Position numbers and translations under genes: made by a program. A stretch of DNA of 64,000 nt from Pseudocercospora fijiensis CIRAD86 (lineage: Eukaryota > Ascomycota > Dothideomycetes > Mycosphaerellales > Mycosphaerellaceae): assembly GCF_000340215.1 (NCBI RefSeq), contig NW_006921532.1, forward strand, positions 10,453,764-10,517,763, given 5' to 3'. Positions 11,006 to 22,634 of the stretch are shown here, piece by piece (the first letter of the stretch is position 1; every line of letters starts with the position of its first letter). A model generated the notes under the pieces. It was not told the origin of the DNA. It did no database searches and saw only the letters and a list, made by a program, of their open reading frames with translations.

Positions 11006-11856
11006 ATGTGTGGGATTCAAGTATCAAGTCTGTTCCAGCCGCTAATAGCTTTCTTCAAATCTCCGCCCAAAAAGGAAATCCAAGAAATTCGAGAAGCAGA
11101 CCATACCTATATCCGCGGCGATCCGAGCACGCGGTCTCCATGTCCGTTTTTGAACAGTCTTTCTAATCATGGGTATCTGTAAGTGCCGCCTACGGTGATA
11201 AATGGAAACTTCGTAGACCAGCCAGAATTGTTGACCACGATAGCCCTCGAGACGGCACCGGCATAACACAATCGCACCTCAAAGCCGCATTGCTAGTCTC
11301 TGCCGACTGCACACCTCTGCTCGCGGACGTCTTATCCAGCATCGTGAAACCCCTCCTCCACTCAGACGGAACTTTCACACTACTCGATCTACGCAAACAC
11401 AACGTGATCGAGCACGATGCCTCTTTCACCAGACTAGATGATCGGCAAGGCGATAATTTCACTTTCCAGCCCGCGATGTTTCAAGCCTTTCTCGAAGATG
11501 CTGCTCCAGGCGGTGGAATTACGCGTGAGAGTCTTGCGAGAACTCGTGTTAGGCGCGATAAAGAGTGTAAAGTAGCTTTTGGGTATAAAGGGTTGCGGAG
11601 TTTGGGGTTGAGATTGTATGGTACGACCTGGTCGCAGACGTGTATCCTGTTGCAGACGTTTGGCGAGAGGATTGCGGTCAAGGATATTACGGTCTTTTAT
11701 ACGGAAGAGAGACTGCCGGATGGGTGGCCTGGGACTAGACGGAGGAAGATGAGCTTCGCGGGGCTGCTGGCGGATATTCTTGTCGTGTACTGGAAGCATA
11801 TTTTTGTGAAGATTCCGGATTCGGATGTGAGAGATCCAGAGACGAGAGGGTGGTGA
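11006..11856 (+). CDS. Heme-thiolate peroxidase (chloroperoxidase-like), complete
   Basis: Two exons (11006-11178 and 11244-11856; 65-nt intron with GTAAGT donor) give 261 residues. The heme-ligand motif SPCPFLNSLSNHGYLPRDG starts at about residue 44 with the ligand Cys46, and the intron splits the Leu codon of GYLPRDG. The distal acid-base motif EHD is at 114-116 in NVIEHDASFTR, as in family-2 peroxidases. The start MCGIQVSSLF lacks a strong signal peptide, so secretion is uncertain. Codons are C-ending in the first half and G/T-ending in the second. It lies just to the right of the hAT insertion and points toward the patatin gene, which is convergent. Confidence 0.88.
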
Positions 11857-11906
11857 TGGTCCAGGGTAATACTCGAATTTCCAGGTGCGCAAAAATGACG
11901 AAAACC

Positions 11907-13987
11907 TCAAGTCTTCATCGTCCTCGCCTTCTTCAGCAAGTCTAGGTCTCGACCCCGATCAAGTAATTCTTCAAAATCCTCACTCGTCATGACCTTCGCA
12001 TCAGGTACGCCGTGCTCACTCTTCATATAACTTTCCACGATAGATCTCGTACGTGCATCTAGATGATCGCAGATGCCAGATTGCGAGTGATCAAAGGTTG
12101 TGATAGTATAATCGCCACAATCGTGCCAAATGCAAGCAAATTGATGTTTCTGATAACTTGGCAACTCGCCCCGGCACCAAACGTGGCGCACGATGCCGTG
12201 TGAGTCGAAGAGATGCTGTCGTAGGTCTTGTCTGCCAGGGAAACTAGGCGCCTCGCAATCTGCTTCGGGGCAGGAGTAGGACCTATGCAAAGCGAATCTC
12301 TCCCAGCGTTCGGTTTCTGCTCTCTCCCTTCGAACCTCGACTAGAATTCTGGCACACTCTTCTAGTTGGTCATCGATAGTCTTACAGTACTCGTTGACAG
12401 CGTCTGTCATCTTTGACTTGGTTTCGTGCCCGGCCGATGCCCGGTGGCTGGCTTTTCTTGGCTGCCACTCGTCGAGACCAATATCGCAAATACCAGAAGA
12501 GCTCGGAATATTGAATCGAAAGTATAGCGGCTGTTTACTCTTGGGCAGATGTCTGATCGTCTTCTTGAGCTCTTTGTGCGGGCCCTCCGTATCTGTGAGA
12601 TTTCGAGCAAAGTCGCTTAAGTGGTCTGCGGTGCGCTTGACGGTCTTGAGCACCCGCCAAGCACTGTGCGGCTGCCATTCTGCTGCTTCTCCAGTGCCTA
12701 TTGAGATGATCAAGCGAGGTTGCTGAGAGTGATGCATCTGCGTGACCTCATTATATGCGAGTTGCACGGGATTGTTGGCATCAACGGCGCCATCCATGTA
12801 GAGAAGACCTCCGACTTCCTTCTCAGAGAAATAGGTCGGCGCAGCACTTGTGGCTCTCGCCGCTTCTATGATCGTAGTTGGAGGTAACGGGCCTGGATTC
12901 AAGTGATCTTCTTCTTGGCCATCGGTAAGCCGAGTGGACGGTTTTGGATGTTCGTAGCTCCGAAAGAGATATCGCATCGAGACACCGCCAAGGGTTGATG
13001 GTCCATGGGAGACGACAACGCTGTGATCATTAGTTGACGATACTTGGAAGTCGAGACCTTCAACCGAACAGCCCGACACGGCGACAGAGTATACATATGC
13101 AGGCCGAGCGAAAGGCTTCACGAGGTGGAGGCTGACTTACGTTCGTGCCGCACCCTCATTCTCATTCTGAAGTGCGAGCTCATCCGCCGGCCTCGTCAGC
13201 GTCTTCCCTACTAGGCCGTTCTGCAACACTTTGGACAAAGCTTGCTCCATGTCGCGACTTCTGTACTTTGGCACCATAATACTGCCCAAGGCAGTGACAT
13301 ACGGCCGTCCGCGGGCAAATACGCTGTTTCCAACCACGTCGTATTGCTTAAGCGCGGTAGAAACTGACATCTGAAGGCGGCCGAGCATAATGGAGCTCAA
13401 TCTGCAGGAGTGAAATCAGCTAAAAGCCACGGGACGATGCGTTGCAAGAAGCACATGAGAAGCCGATAACTTCGTCAGGTTGCTATAGTACTCACCCTCC
13501 TGTACTGGTGCCGAAGAAGTAATCAAAGTAATGATGAGGACGAAAGCCCGCGTCGAAAGACTGGCGAGGGACATCGGGATTGGAGACTGAAAGGCCTGCG
13601 GGTACTTGTGTGCTATTCCACGGATATGCGGCGCTGCTCGTGATCTGTCCGTAGGCAGCGTGGTATCTAGTCTCATTGCTCTGCTCCATCCGCTCGACCT
13701 TCTGCATGAGACGTTCCAGAATTTTCAGCGACGCATAGCCTCGAATTCCTCCACCGTCTGCGAAGTCTGTCAGTCAAGTGGTTGATCCTGGAAATATGAT
13801 GTCGATCGAGGTTTTCCGTACCTAGTGATAGAATAATTTTTCTTCGCCATGGACTCCTGGCTGAAGTGTCGGAATTGTATCGCCGGCCGCATTTAGGCAA
13901 GGTTCTAGGTATGACTATACCACTGTCGGCGCTACCGACAACTGCTGACTGCTCGCCTGACACAAGAACATCCGACTGTGAGGCCAT
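11907..13987 (-). CDS. Patatin-like phospholipase with C-terminal C2H2-like segment
   Basis: Four exons (13987-13822, 13757-13496, 13401-13141, 13020-11907) give 600 residues with frame kept throughout; introns are 64, 94 and 120 nt. It should act as a serine-Asp-dyad lipid acyl hydrolase. The oxyanion loop DGGGIRG starts at residue 56, the nucleophile is Ser140 in GTSTGG, and the catalytic Asp306 is in MDGAV. RATSAAPTYF is a typical patatin block. Past the catalytic domain (about residue 400 on) a helical Glu/Arg-rich part leads to a zinc-finger-like pattern (Cys480, Cys485, His499, His504) and further Cys/His residues. The third intron was placed by frame; a shorter intron would break the frame. 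Confidence 0.85.
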
Positions 13988-14646
13988 TATAGAGGCTATA
14001 ATGTTAGTTCGATAGTGAAGAGAGAACTTACGGCAAAGTTTAATACGAGAACTCAGGCTCCTGTGGAATGGTCAATCTGCGTGCAACATCTCCAGCCTCT
14101 CCTCTGGCGATGTACTGCGCCTTGTGATGCATGTCGGAGGGCTGCAACTACAAACACAACCGGACGTGCGCCTTCATGGTGATAATACCACAGCATGATG
14201 TCCTTAGCGATGTCCACAGCCGACGTACTCCAAATAAGCAGGTCGCGGTGACAGTCATTGCAGCCAACTGGTGAGCTGGCGGCAGGCTAACCGAGCGGCT
14301 GGAGGCGATGATGGAAGCGAGGCCGGTGCGTATGGCTCGAAGGCTGCGGGCAGAGGGGAGCGCGCACAAGCACTGCCTCCAAAGCGCCTGCGTCACGAAG
14401 AGAGCGGGACTGCAGTGCACGAGCATCACTCGATGCGACCGGTGTGTGGTCTGGCTGGGCCTCACAGGTGACGCAAGGTTCCACAGCATCTCCGCTGGGT
14501 AGGTGGCTGTGATCTGGAAACACATATTTAGCAGAGGCCGCCCGCCCGAGTCGTGGGGGCCACAACACATTGTCCTGAGCGAGATGACATTTAATAGCCT
14601 GCTGCGACGTATCCATACAAACCACACAGGAACTCCAACAGACAAG
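13988..14646. other. Intergenic
   Basis: Upstream region between the divergent patatin gene and the hypothetical gene at 14647. Open frames on both strands have no recognisable content. Confidence 0.5.
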
Positions 14647-15120
14647 ATGACCACACCTCAGCGCAGACCAACTTGGTCGAGAAAGTTCAGCGGCGATGAC
14701 TTGTCGAAGAAATGCGTCTGCTACATCAGGTCAACACATAATGTATCCGTCGAGCCGCGAGATGTGATAGAGAGTAAGTTGCAAGTCTATCAGACCTGGT
14801 GACCTGCCTCAAGCTAACTCGACCGCCAAGACCAAAAACAGGAACCGATTGCAACGGAACGCATTGATCGCAATCCTTGGAAGACGGAGCAGAAAATTGT
14901 CATCCGACGGAATTCTTTGAAGAGCAATGCGTCGCTGTCGACTGCCACCGAGCGTTCCAGTGATGAAGACGAAGAAGATCCATTTCCTTCGTCAAATGAT
15001 ATGCTGTATCACTGCACTATTCCTTTCGACCATATGACCTGGGACCGCATGACTGGGAATGTACGGCAAATTCGGATATATGAGCAGCCTTTGAGTTATG
15101 CGATCAGCGTGCGTGCGTAA
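14647..15120 (+). CDS. Hypothetical protein, probably shortened by a tandem-repeat frameshift
   Basis: Two exons (14647-14773, 14831-15120) give 138 residues with no domain I recognise. The intron has a GTAAGT donor and a GCTAAC branch site, and its acceptor at 14829-14830 is the one that keeps frame. The product has an acidic SSDEDEEDPFPSS stretch in the middle. The frame stops at TAA (15118-15120) right after three tandem GCGT units. With two units instead of three, it would run on in frame to 15382 (about 90 more residues, starting NGRDSSDMLRNAF). So it may be a broken or allelic form of a longer protein of about 225 residues. An unnoticed third intron is the alternative. Confidence 0.45.
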
Positions 15121-15382
15121 TGGGAGAGATAGTAGTGATATGCTTCGCAATGCATTCGAATTTTTGAGGATAAGCTTCCAGCGCTATGGGTCGGCGCTCG
15201 TCAGGCTAGAAGATCAAGCTGCGTATCATATAGAGACGTGCACTGAGGCAACCAGACGCTCGCTGGGGTATCACATTCGCCGTCCGAGTCCGTATAAGGC
15301 TGCGAGGCCGAATCTCGAGTCTCCGGATGTTGCAAAGCCATCGCTAAGCACCAGGGTTGCGCAGGGCAAGAACCACAAATAG

Positions 15383-16253
15383 GGTACATACAGTACAATG
15401 CTCAATGCTGGTTATAGGGTGTTTTAGCTACCCGAGTCCATGGCCTCTATTGCCTTGAGGGCATTTTGTAGACAAGCATCCACCATCAGATGCGCTATAC
15501 GCCATCTGTCTTGACACCTCTTGTCCGGCTACCGATGTAGCGACTGTCGATGACCCCCGAGTATATCGTGTTCTATACACCCGCATTCTTTCGGTATTGC
15601 AAGGGGTTCGTGGGGAGGAGATTCGACGCGCGGTGTAAGGTCTTCTCTTCAGAATCGTGTTTGCTGTTGCGTGGCTACTCATAAGCTGATGAAATTGCCT
15701 TAATGACCGGCACGCCCGACAGCGGCCGCAAAGCGCATTTCGCACGCGGTTCCTGACGGATTATTATTGACGATGCTGAGATGATATAATACGGATATTA
15801 AAGGCAGCCGGCGAACCGAAGCAGCGCAGCTTTGTGATGAGATGAACCGCACGGCACACTCACTTCACTTCTTGGCGTAGACTAGCGGATCGTGCCCGAG
15901 ACCCTTGCTCAACCTAAACTTCAACTAAACTTTGGGGTCGGGGTCTTCACGTTTCCTCCTTCCGCCATGCACCAAAATTCTGTACCGCAGCCTTCCGACT
16001 CGCCGTGACCGCTCAGATCAGCAACAGGACAGGCTCCGGGTTTTGTGAACTTCATACACCATTGTGGGTGCTGTGTCGTATGCCAACGTCAGCAGATCTG
16101 TACTGTACTGTACATACATTATTCTCACCGTGCGTGGGAATACCTACGTCAAGGTAGGTATATCTCCTCACTACTGTGTATGCCTTCTTACCCAATCTCA
16201 TCCCCGAACAAATTGCTTGCGTTGCCTACTGCTTTGTATTGTACGTACATCAA
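15383..16253. other. Intergenic
   Basis: No convincing gene. The part just ahead of 16254 is the leader of the ATP-grasp gene. Confidence 0.5.
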
Positions 16254-17657
16254 ATGTCTTGTGGACTACCAAGCAAAAAGAACCGCTTAGAAGCTGACGA
16301 CCATGATCAACAACCCCTTCGGATCCTTTTAACAAACGGCCGCTTCCCCGTCTCCCTGGACTTAGCAAGACAATTCAAACATGCCGGCCACAAAGTCTAC
16401 TGCGTCGACCCGCTCGGGTATCCGATTTGCAAGTTCTCCTTAGCATCTGTCGCCAGCGCCCAAGTTCCCGCACCGCACGATGATCCCCGAGGATATATCC
16501 GAGCGGTGAAAGAGATGGTCAGGCTATGGAAAATCCATCTGATAATTCCCATCCACGAAGAGATTTTCTACTTAGCGGACAGCGGTGAGCCTGATATCAT
16601 CGCTCGTCTCTTCGCACCGCCTTTCCACCTCCTGCTACGCCTGCACCACAAGTTCGAATTCTCGAAGTTGACGCAGGATATCGGTATGGATGTGCCCGAA
16701 GCCCATCTCTGCACTAGTATAGACGACGTCCTTCAGGTCCCCATGGACCGCTACCCGCACGGCATTGCCCTGAAACCAGTCTTCGGCCGCGCCTCCACAG
16801 GAGTCCACCACATCCACCCCGGCCAATCCATCCCCGAAAACCTCCCAATCTCCCCATCCAACCCGCACATAGCGCAAGAATGGCTCGTCGGCGACCGCTA
16901 CTGCTCCTACAGCATCGTACGCGGCGGCCAAGTCGAAGCAACCGGCTGCTACCCAGTCCTCGACACCCTCGACGGCTCGAGCTCCGTATTCTTCCAACAA
17001 AAATTCCACCCGCCCGTCTACGAATACATCCAACGCTTCATCTCCTCCCTCCCCCCCTTCTCCGGCCAAATCGCCTTCGACTTCATCGAAACCCGCGACG
17101 GCCTCTTCGCAATCGAATGCAACCCCCGCGCAACCTCTGGCCTCCACCTCTGGTCCCAAACCCCCTACCTCGCCCGCGCCATCACAGGAACCTTACCAAA
17201 AGAAGAAATCGAACGACCCATCCGCCCTCCTCGAAAAATGTTAGGACGAGAATCACATTTCCAAGTCGCGGCGGGGATGTTGATGTGGGAGCATAAAAAC
17301 GCGTCGTTTAAAGTGTGGTTGAGTCATATGAGACGTTTGGTTTTTACGCGAGATGTGATTTGGAAGTTTCGGGATCCGATGCCGACCATTGCGCAGCCGT
17401 TTTTGTTGACGGAGTATTATCATGCGTGTCGGAAGCAGGGGGTGCAGTTGCCGGAGCTTTTTCAACAGCAGTTGATTTGGGAGCCGAAGGGGGAGGAGAT
17501 GGAGAGGGTTAATGCGGTTTTGTTGGGGGGTGGTAAACTTGGTGGTGGAGGTGGGGAGGAGGAGATGTTGGGGGTGCTGGATGAGCCGCAGGTTGAAGAG
17601 GTGACGGTGGAGATGGAGGATATTGAAGGTTCGACTTTGGGACGTCCGTCGATTTGA
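16254..17657 (+). CDS. ATP-grasp domain protein, predicted carboxylate-amine/thiol ligase
   Basis: Intronless, 467 residues from MSCGLPSKKN. The N-terminal part (about 20-110) reads like the pre-ATP-grasp domain (LRILLTNGRFPVSLDLARQF). The ATP-grasp core follows, with ALKPVFGRASTGVHHI as nucleotide-binding loop (about 172-187) and DFIETRDGLFAIECNPRATSG (about 276-296), whose Asp276, Glu288 and Asn290 are the expected Mg-ATP ligands. Such enzymes join a carboxylate to an amine or similar nucleophile via an acyl phosphate. The substrate cannot be told, and no biosynthetic partner is evident nearby. The tail is Gly/Glu-rich low complexity. Codon choice changes sharply near 17240, from C/A-ending to G/T-ending. 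A further in-frame ATG lies at 16176. Confidence 0.8.
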   Translation: MSCGLPSKKNRLEADDHDQQPLRILLTNGRFPVSLDLARQFKHAGHKVYCVDPLGYPICKFSLASVASAQVPAPHDDPRGYIRAVKEMVRLWKIHLIIPIHEEIFYLADSGEPDIIARLFAPPFHLLLRLHHKFEFSKLTQDIGMDVPEAHLCTSIDDVLQVPMDRYPHGIALKPVFGRASTGVHHIHPGQSIPENLPISPSNPHIAQEWLVGDRYCSYSIVRGGQVEATGCYPVLDTLDGSSSVFFQQKFHPPVYEYIQRFISSLPPFSGQIAFDFIETRDGLFAIECNPRATSGLHLWSQTPYLARAITGTLPKEEIERPIRPPRKMLGRESHFQVAAGMLMWEHKNASFKVWLSHMRRLVFTRDVIWKFRDPMPTIAQPFLLTEYYHACRKQGVQLPELFQQQLIWEPKGEEMERVNAVLLGGGKLGGGGGEEEMLGVLDEPQVEEVTVEMEDIEGSTLGRPSI

Positions 17658-17870
17658 GTCGCGATTTGAGGTTGGACTTTCGGGCGGACGGTCCGGTGGT
17701 TTTCTTTCGTGAGGAAGCATTGATTACTACTCTCTCGGGATGCCAAGCGTTCTGCTTTGCGTTTGGATTATGTGATACCCAGATCTCTCCTTAAAGTTGA
17801 TGTACTGCAGCGACATTCCTCTTGAAAAGCACCAGTTTGCTAGTTGTTTTCGTGATGTACGAGCATATCA

Positions 17871-18746
17871 TCAATGCTCACAAAAGCAATAACCGTGATC
17901 CTCAAACTCCTGCATCGTGCTGTCGACACCTTCCCGAAAAGCAAGATAAGAATCGGTGACGTTTTCAGAGTCGTGGTAGTACAAAGCAGAAGCACATATG
18001 CGCTCATTCAGCTGTCCCTCAATGTGCCATGAGCCACCATCGTAGGTCGGCTTCTCGTGGTTGAGATGGATATTTGCAAGCTTGACTATGACCTGAAGAC
18101 CTTGCTCGTTGAAGACCTTTCGCCACCGATTTATTTTCTCTGCTATCCTTGCATCGGCAAGCGCAAGATCTTCCGTGCTCGGCAAGGCATAGTTAGGAAC
18201 TCTGCCCTCGCCTTTCTTAGGCGTTTGAAGTACGCTTCGTGGCACTCGGTGTCGAGGTTGAAATGGCAAGGGTTCCGGAGTTGCTATTAGGCAATGATAT
18301 CCACCGTAGCAATATTCTTTATTGCAGCCATAATCGCCTTCTGGACACTTGTTCTCTTCAGTCTCGATCCATGCGTCGCCGAACTCGCCATGTATGCGAC
18401 TGCCCACTGAAAGTTGTGTAGAGAGGATGGTGTGCAACCACATTGGAACCGAAGCAGGCATTACATCTTCGATAGCACGGTACAGATCCTCATTGTCGTG
18501 TGGATGCAGATTGTTGATGTAACTGGTGATTTTGGCTCGGTTCTCGGCATCCAAGGCAACTTCGCACGGCAGCCATTGAAATTCGTCCGAGTATCGTCCA
18601 AACTGAGCGCCGTTAGATGCCTCCGGTATGATCTCACCTTCGCAAATCGTCGATGAACACTTCTCGAGGGGTACCCTTCCTCCCGGCAGAATGCGAGATG
18701 GTCCGTAGACGAGGGGGAAAAGTGAGGGGTGGACCAAGTCAAGCAC
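17871..18746 (-). pseudogene. DUF4246 family remnant, truncated at both ends
   Basis: The frame of 291 codons matches the middle of the fungal DUF4246 family: VLDLVHPSLFPLVYG at its start and VIVKLANIHLNHEKPTYDGGSWHIEGQLNE near its end. Family members are usually 600 residues or more. No ATG exists between the upstream in-frame stop and the first conserved residue, so the N-terminal half is missing. The C-terminal half, which normally follows ENVTDSYLAFR, is replaced by about 20 unrelated residues and a stop. The function of the family is not established. A split gene with a distant 5' exon is possible, but I see no exon in 18750-19000. Confidence 0.72.
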
Positions 18747-20200
18747 TTTGCTAATGGGAGCTGAATGTCGAGCAGGCGGAGTGGTCGAAGAAGTGGAGTG
18801 AACGGGAAAGGGGAAGGCTTGGCGCTCCGGTCGCGTTCAGGCGTTCTTTCCCTACCATTCAGCGTTGTTTCCCTACCATTCAGTTGCTCCTACCACAAAA
18901 ACACCTATGGACGTGGAGCAGTACAATTGCTCCCACATTCGTGCTTCTCATCAAGCTGGCTACATGTATGTCTTGGGCTGACTAAGCTGGGTGCGATGGT
19001 CTAGACTGGACTCACTATGTGCACCTCTGCAGCATCATGTTTGCAAGCTCTCAGTATCTCGATTGCTGCCAAGCTTCCACCACTATGATCGCCAATGACC
19101 TTAGGAACATCCGTAGAGCAGGCTGAAAGACTTTCGACACTCGCTTGTTTCCCGGTTTCGCGCTCAGTAGCCGCGACCTGGCACTTGCTCGGCTCCCGGT
19201 CTGGGCCGATCTTATACCTCCTGGCGCCTTCGTGCTTACTGTTCTTCAGATACATATAGCCGCCTGTCTCCCGTCCAGTGGACATCTCACATCGATCGAC
19301 GAGACACCTCAAAGTGCGCAGAGGACGAAGTGTTCGGCAAGAAGCTCCACGGACCAGAAAAATATATGAGAGCTTGGCAGAATGCAGATGCAGAGGCAGA
19401 TCTTTGCTGGCAATCACAGAGGCCCCCTGCTGTCCGGATGATGTATGCTGCTGGGGAACACTTTGGACCTGGCGCTGCCGTGTTCCAGTCTACGGTGCGG
19501 CGTTCAAGACACAATTCTGGCCAACGCCAAAAGTGCCGGCTGTGTCTCATGTATGCACCAACGATCAAGCGTCGATCCAAGCATAGATCATGGCTCCTAC
19601 GCCGCTCGGGTCCTGCTGTACATCTCCTAACGCCATGCCATGGCTGTGCCTGTGTAAGTGGTGCTCTTGCTCGTCTGGGCAGAGTGCAGCGGTATGGCCG
19701 AGCGCCGTGGCTTGTAGGGAAGCGTCTTTATCGAACCTCAGCTACGCCATGTCCAGCCCTATGCTATGCAATGCAATGCAATGCACGGCACGCATGATAC
19801 TTGTTTGTCGCACGTGGCAGAAACGTCGACGTTATTCGGATGCGGCTGTGTTGACATTTGGTAACAGCAACGTCCACTGCCACTGCCCAGACTCTCCAAC
19901 TTCCTCCATGGAATGTGTCTATGGAGGCTCCGAAGGTGCCGTTCGCAAATTGCAGCTCTCCATGCGTTATGCACCATGCGCCATGCGTTGCTGCTCTCCG
20001 GCTCCGGCTTCACCGTCTTCACCGCATGCAGCATGGACGTTGCTGTGTCAGAGGAGCGCCTTCCGAATTGGCACGAACCGCTGAGCACGTTTTGTCATCA
20101 ACCACGAAAGTGAGCCGACAATTTGGGCTTCTCGACAAGCACGCTCTCGAGACAGACACACTACATGCACACCACATCCAACACCTCACCACGGCCCTCA
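18747..20200. other. Intergenic, no supported gene
   Basis: Many short overlapping frames, none with recognisable domains. A direct repeat TTTCCCTACCATTCAG occurs twice near 18847 and 18868. A short ATGCA-type run lies near 19760. The right end is the leader of the MFS gene. Confidence 0.5.
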
Positions 20201-21779
20201 ATGGCGATCATAGAACGACTTCGAGCCTTCCGCAGTTCGCTCGTCTTCATCACCTTGGTCATCTCCTTCTCCGTATACACAGATCAGTTCCTGTACGCCG
20301 CCATCGTCCCCGTCACGCCCTTCGCCCTCAAGGAGCATGGAAACATCTCTGAGCACCACACCCAGTTTTGGACCGCAATACTGCTGGCAGTCTTTGGCAT
20401 CGGCTGCTTCTTGAGTTCGCGTACGTTGTCCTTGCCTTACCCGTTTCGATAGTAGCAAACAGCACTGCTGCTGGACTGTTGCTGACACTTCGCAGCACCT
20501 TGGGCCTGGTACACCGACCACAGCAGAAATCGGCAGATCCCGTTCATCATCGGCCTGCTCATACTCTTGGGCGCCACCGTCATGCTCTGGCTCGCACCGA
20601 CAATACACGTTCAAGTCGCCGGTCGCCTTCTGCAAGGCGTCGCCAGTACCGTGGTGTGGACCACAGGTCTCGCCGTTCTCGTGGATACAGTGGGACAGGA
20701 ACAAGTTGGAGGTCAGCATACTATGGTCTGCTTCTTACGATGACTGAAAAAGTCGCGTCGAGACGTATAATCATGAGGCATTCCTCCCCACAATCTGCAC
20801 ATGCTAATATCTTCCAGAATACGCCGGGTACATTAATATTGCACTCAACATGGGAAGTCTTACTGCTCCGCTACTGGGCGGCATCATGTTTGAACGTCGC
20901 GGCTATAATGCAGTCTTTGCACTCATCCTTGGTGTCATCGGCTTGGACATCGTCTTTAGACTTATCATGAAAGAGAGAAGCTCTTCTACCGCCAGCAATC
21001 ACCGACCTATCGATCTCGAGAATCGCCGCAAGGGCCAAGCAAGTACCGTGGTCGATACCCAGGAAATCGCCGAAGACACCCTATCAACGGCATCCACCAT
21101 CGTCTCATCAAGCGTAAACCCAAAGATACCAGCCATGATCCGCCTCCTTTTCTCCGTCCGCTTCATCGTCGCACTCTGGGGCATTCTAGTACTCGCCGCA
21201 GTCTTCTCAGGATTCGAGACCGTACTTCCACTTCACGTCAATAAAATCTTTGGCTGGGATTCTGAAGGTAGTGGTCTGATTTTTCTACCGCTCTCGCTGC
21301 CAGCGCTGCTTGGGCCCTCGATCGGCAAGATCACAGACAAATATGGAGGCCGCTGGTTCGTGGCTGGCGCCTTTGTGGCCCTATGCCCTTCCCTCGTTCT
21401 TATGCGACTGGTGAAGGACAACACACTCTCCCAGAAGGCCCTGCTAGTCATCCTCCTGGTCGTCGTCGGACTCTGCCTCACAATCATCCTAGAACCGCTC
21501 TTCGCCGAGACGGCCCTCCGCTCAGACCAATTGCGCAAGCAAGAAAGAGATGCCGGCATTGCGCGCACCGGATGCAGTCGAGGATACTATGGGCAAGCAT
21601 ACGGCTACTTCAACATGGCATGGTCCCTCGGTAATACCGTGGGACCATTGCTGTCTGGATTAGTGATAGATGCTGCCGGCTGGGAAATGGCTGTGTTGAG
21701 CTTGGGCTTGCTGTGTGGCGTCAGTGCTGTGCCAATTGTGTTGTGGACTGGAGGATACATCTTCTCCAAACGAGGATAA
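20201..21779 (+). CDS. MFS transporter (DHA1-like drug:H+ antiporter type)
   Basis: Three exons (20201-20420, 20496-20711, 20818-21779; introns 75 and 106 nt) give 465 residues. Exon 1 encodes the first membrane helix (SLVFITLVISFSVYTDQFLY) and the second. Exon 2 carries the loop with PWAWYTDHSRNR, which resembles the MFS G-x-x-x-D-R/K-x-G loop but is altered. Exon 3 has the rest of the 12 helices, with a charged central loop at about 200-245. GYINIALNMGSLTAPLLGG resembles the motif-C antiporter helix. It should export small molecules across the plasma or vacuolar membrane. Substrate is unknown. The second intron has an unusual GTCAGC donor but keeps frame. An ATG at 20165 is an alternative start. 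Confidence 0.83.
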
Positions 21780-22432
21780 GGGTCCGAGCTGCTGGGGGCG
21801 GGCCCGGATGGCCCCCAAAAATTTGCATCTACGTGAGCTGAGGTAGCTCAAGAAGAATGAAATAGAAATTCCAAACGCTTCTCTCTCGTGCACAGCTTCG
21901 ACGCCTCTCGGCTCGCAATCGGCGCTTGCTGCGTTAGAAGCTTCAACGGAGCTGAAAATTTCAAAAGCCAGGTGCTGGTCGCCGTCGAGCTGTGCCTGCT
22001 TCGTACTCCCGGACTTACCACTCCTTCCATGACACTCCGAAGACGAATACCGTGGATCGTATGTGCGAGAAGAGTATCCCGTTATCAGTGTCTACGGAGA
22101 GATGTGAGTGCTCACGCGAGAGATTTTGCTTCTTTTTTTTTCCAATGCATGCCCAGGACCGAACGTTTCAGGTGTCAATCGCTCGCTGTTGCAGGGACTG
22201 GAGGAGTAGAGGAGTGTGTGAAGTGAGCTTCTGCGTGGTGCAGGAAGCGGTAGGTGAGATCTAGACTGGTTCACTTGGATCAATAGGTTCTCATCCGGGT
22301 ACTGTACGCTGCGCAAATCAGGTGTCATTGGGGTGAAAAGGGATCGGACTCACCGCGGCTATATGCTTCCCAATTCGAGGTCATTACCACGCACCAAGGA
22401 TCCAAGACCGCTGGAGCTGAGGAACGAGAGCC
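21780..22432. other. Intergenic, left flank of copia element
   Basis: Non-RIP host DNA with no supported gene. The sharp change to CpA-poor sequence begins at the LTR. Confidence 0.5.
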
Positions 22433-22437
22433 GAGAG

Positions 22438-22619
22438 TGTTGTGGTTCAGTCAGGTGATATGCTGGTCAGCTGATACCATTAGCTAACCTGTGCTAAGAG
22501 GAAGGATATACAATAGGTATATTAACTATAGTCTCTGTAGCAGGCTCCTAATCCTTCTTTATACAGTTATATAGTTGTTAATCCGATAATTAGTTGCATC
22601 CCTAGTACGATTTACAATA
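22438..22619 (+). repeat. Left LTR of copia element (182 bp)
   Basis: Begins TGTTGTGG and ends CAATA, probably a mutated TGTTG..CAACA pair. Aligned by hand to the right LTR it has 18 differences, all transitions, with no gap. Confidence 0.92.
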
Positions 22620-22634
22620 GGTTATAAGCCCGGC
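22620..22634 (+). promoter_or_regulatory. Primer-binding site of half-tRNA (initiator Met) type
   Basis: GGTTATAAGCCCGGC directly follows the left LTR. It equals the complement of the initiator tRNA-Met anticodon arm (GGTTATGAGCCC) with one G-to-A change of the RIP type. Drosophila copia uses the same internal half-tRNA priming. Confidence 0.75.

Noticed and set aside
14148..14654. Minus-strand 168-residue frame
   Set aside because: No domain, Cys/Ser/Leu-rich random composition, and it overlaps the start of the better-supported plus-strand gene.
16635..17720. Long frames on other strands and phases across the ATP-grasp gene
   Set aside because: Created by the strong base skew of the real gene; no conserved motifs.
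19001..19417. Minus-strand 138-residue frame with a loosely nucleotide-binding-like GDHSGGSLAAIE stretch
   Set aside because: No complete motif, no plausible neighbours in frame and unlike codon use; I cannot support a gene.
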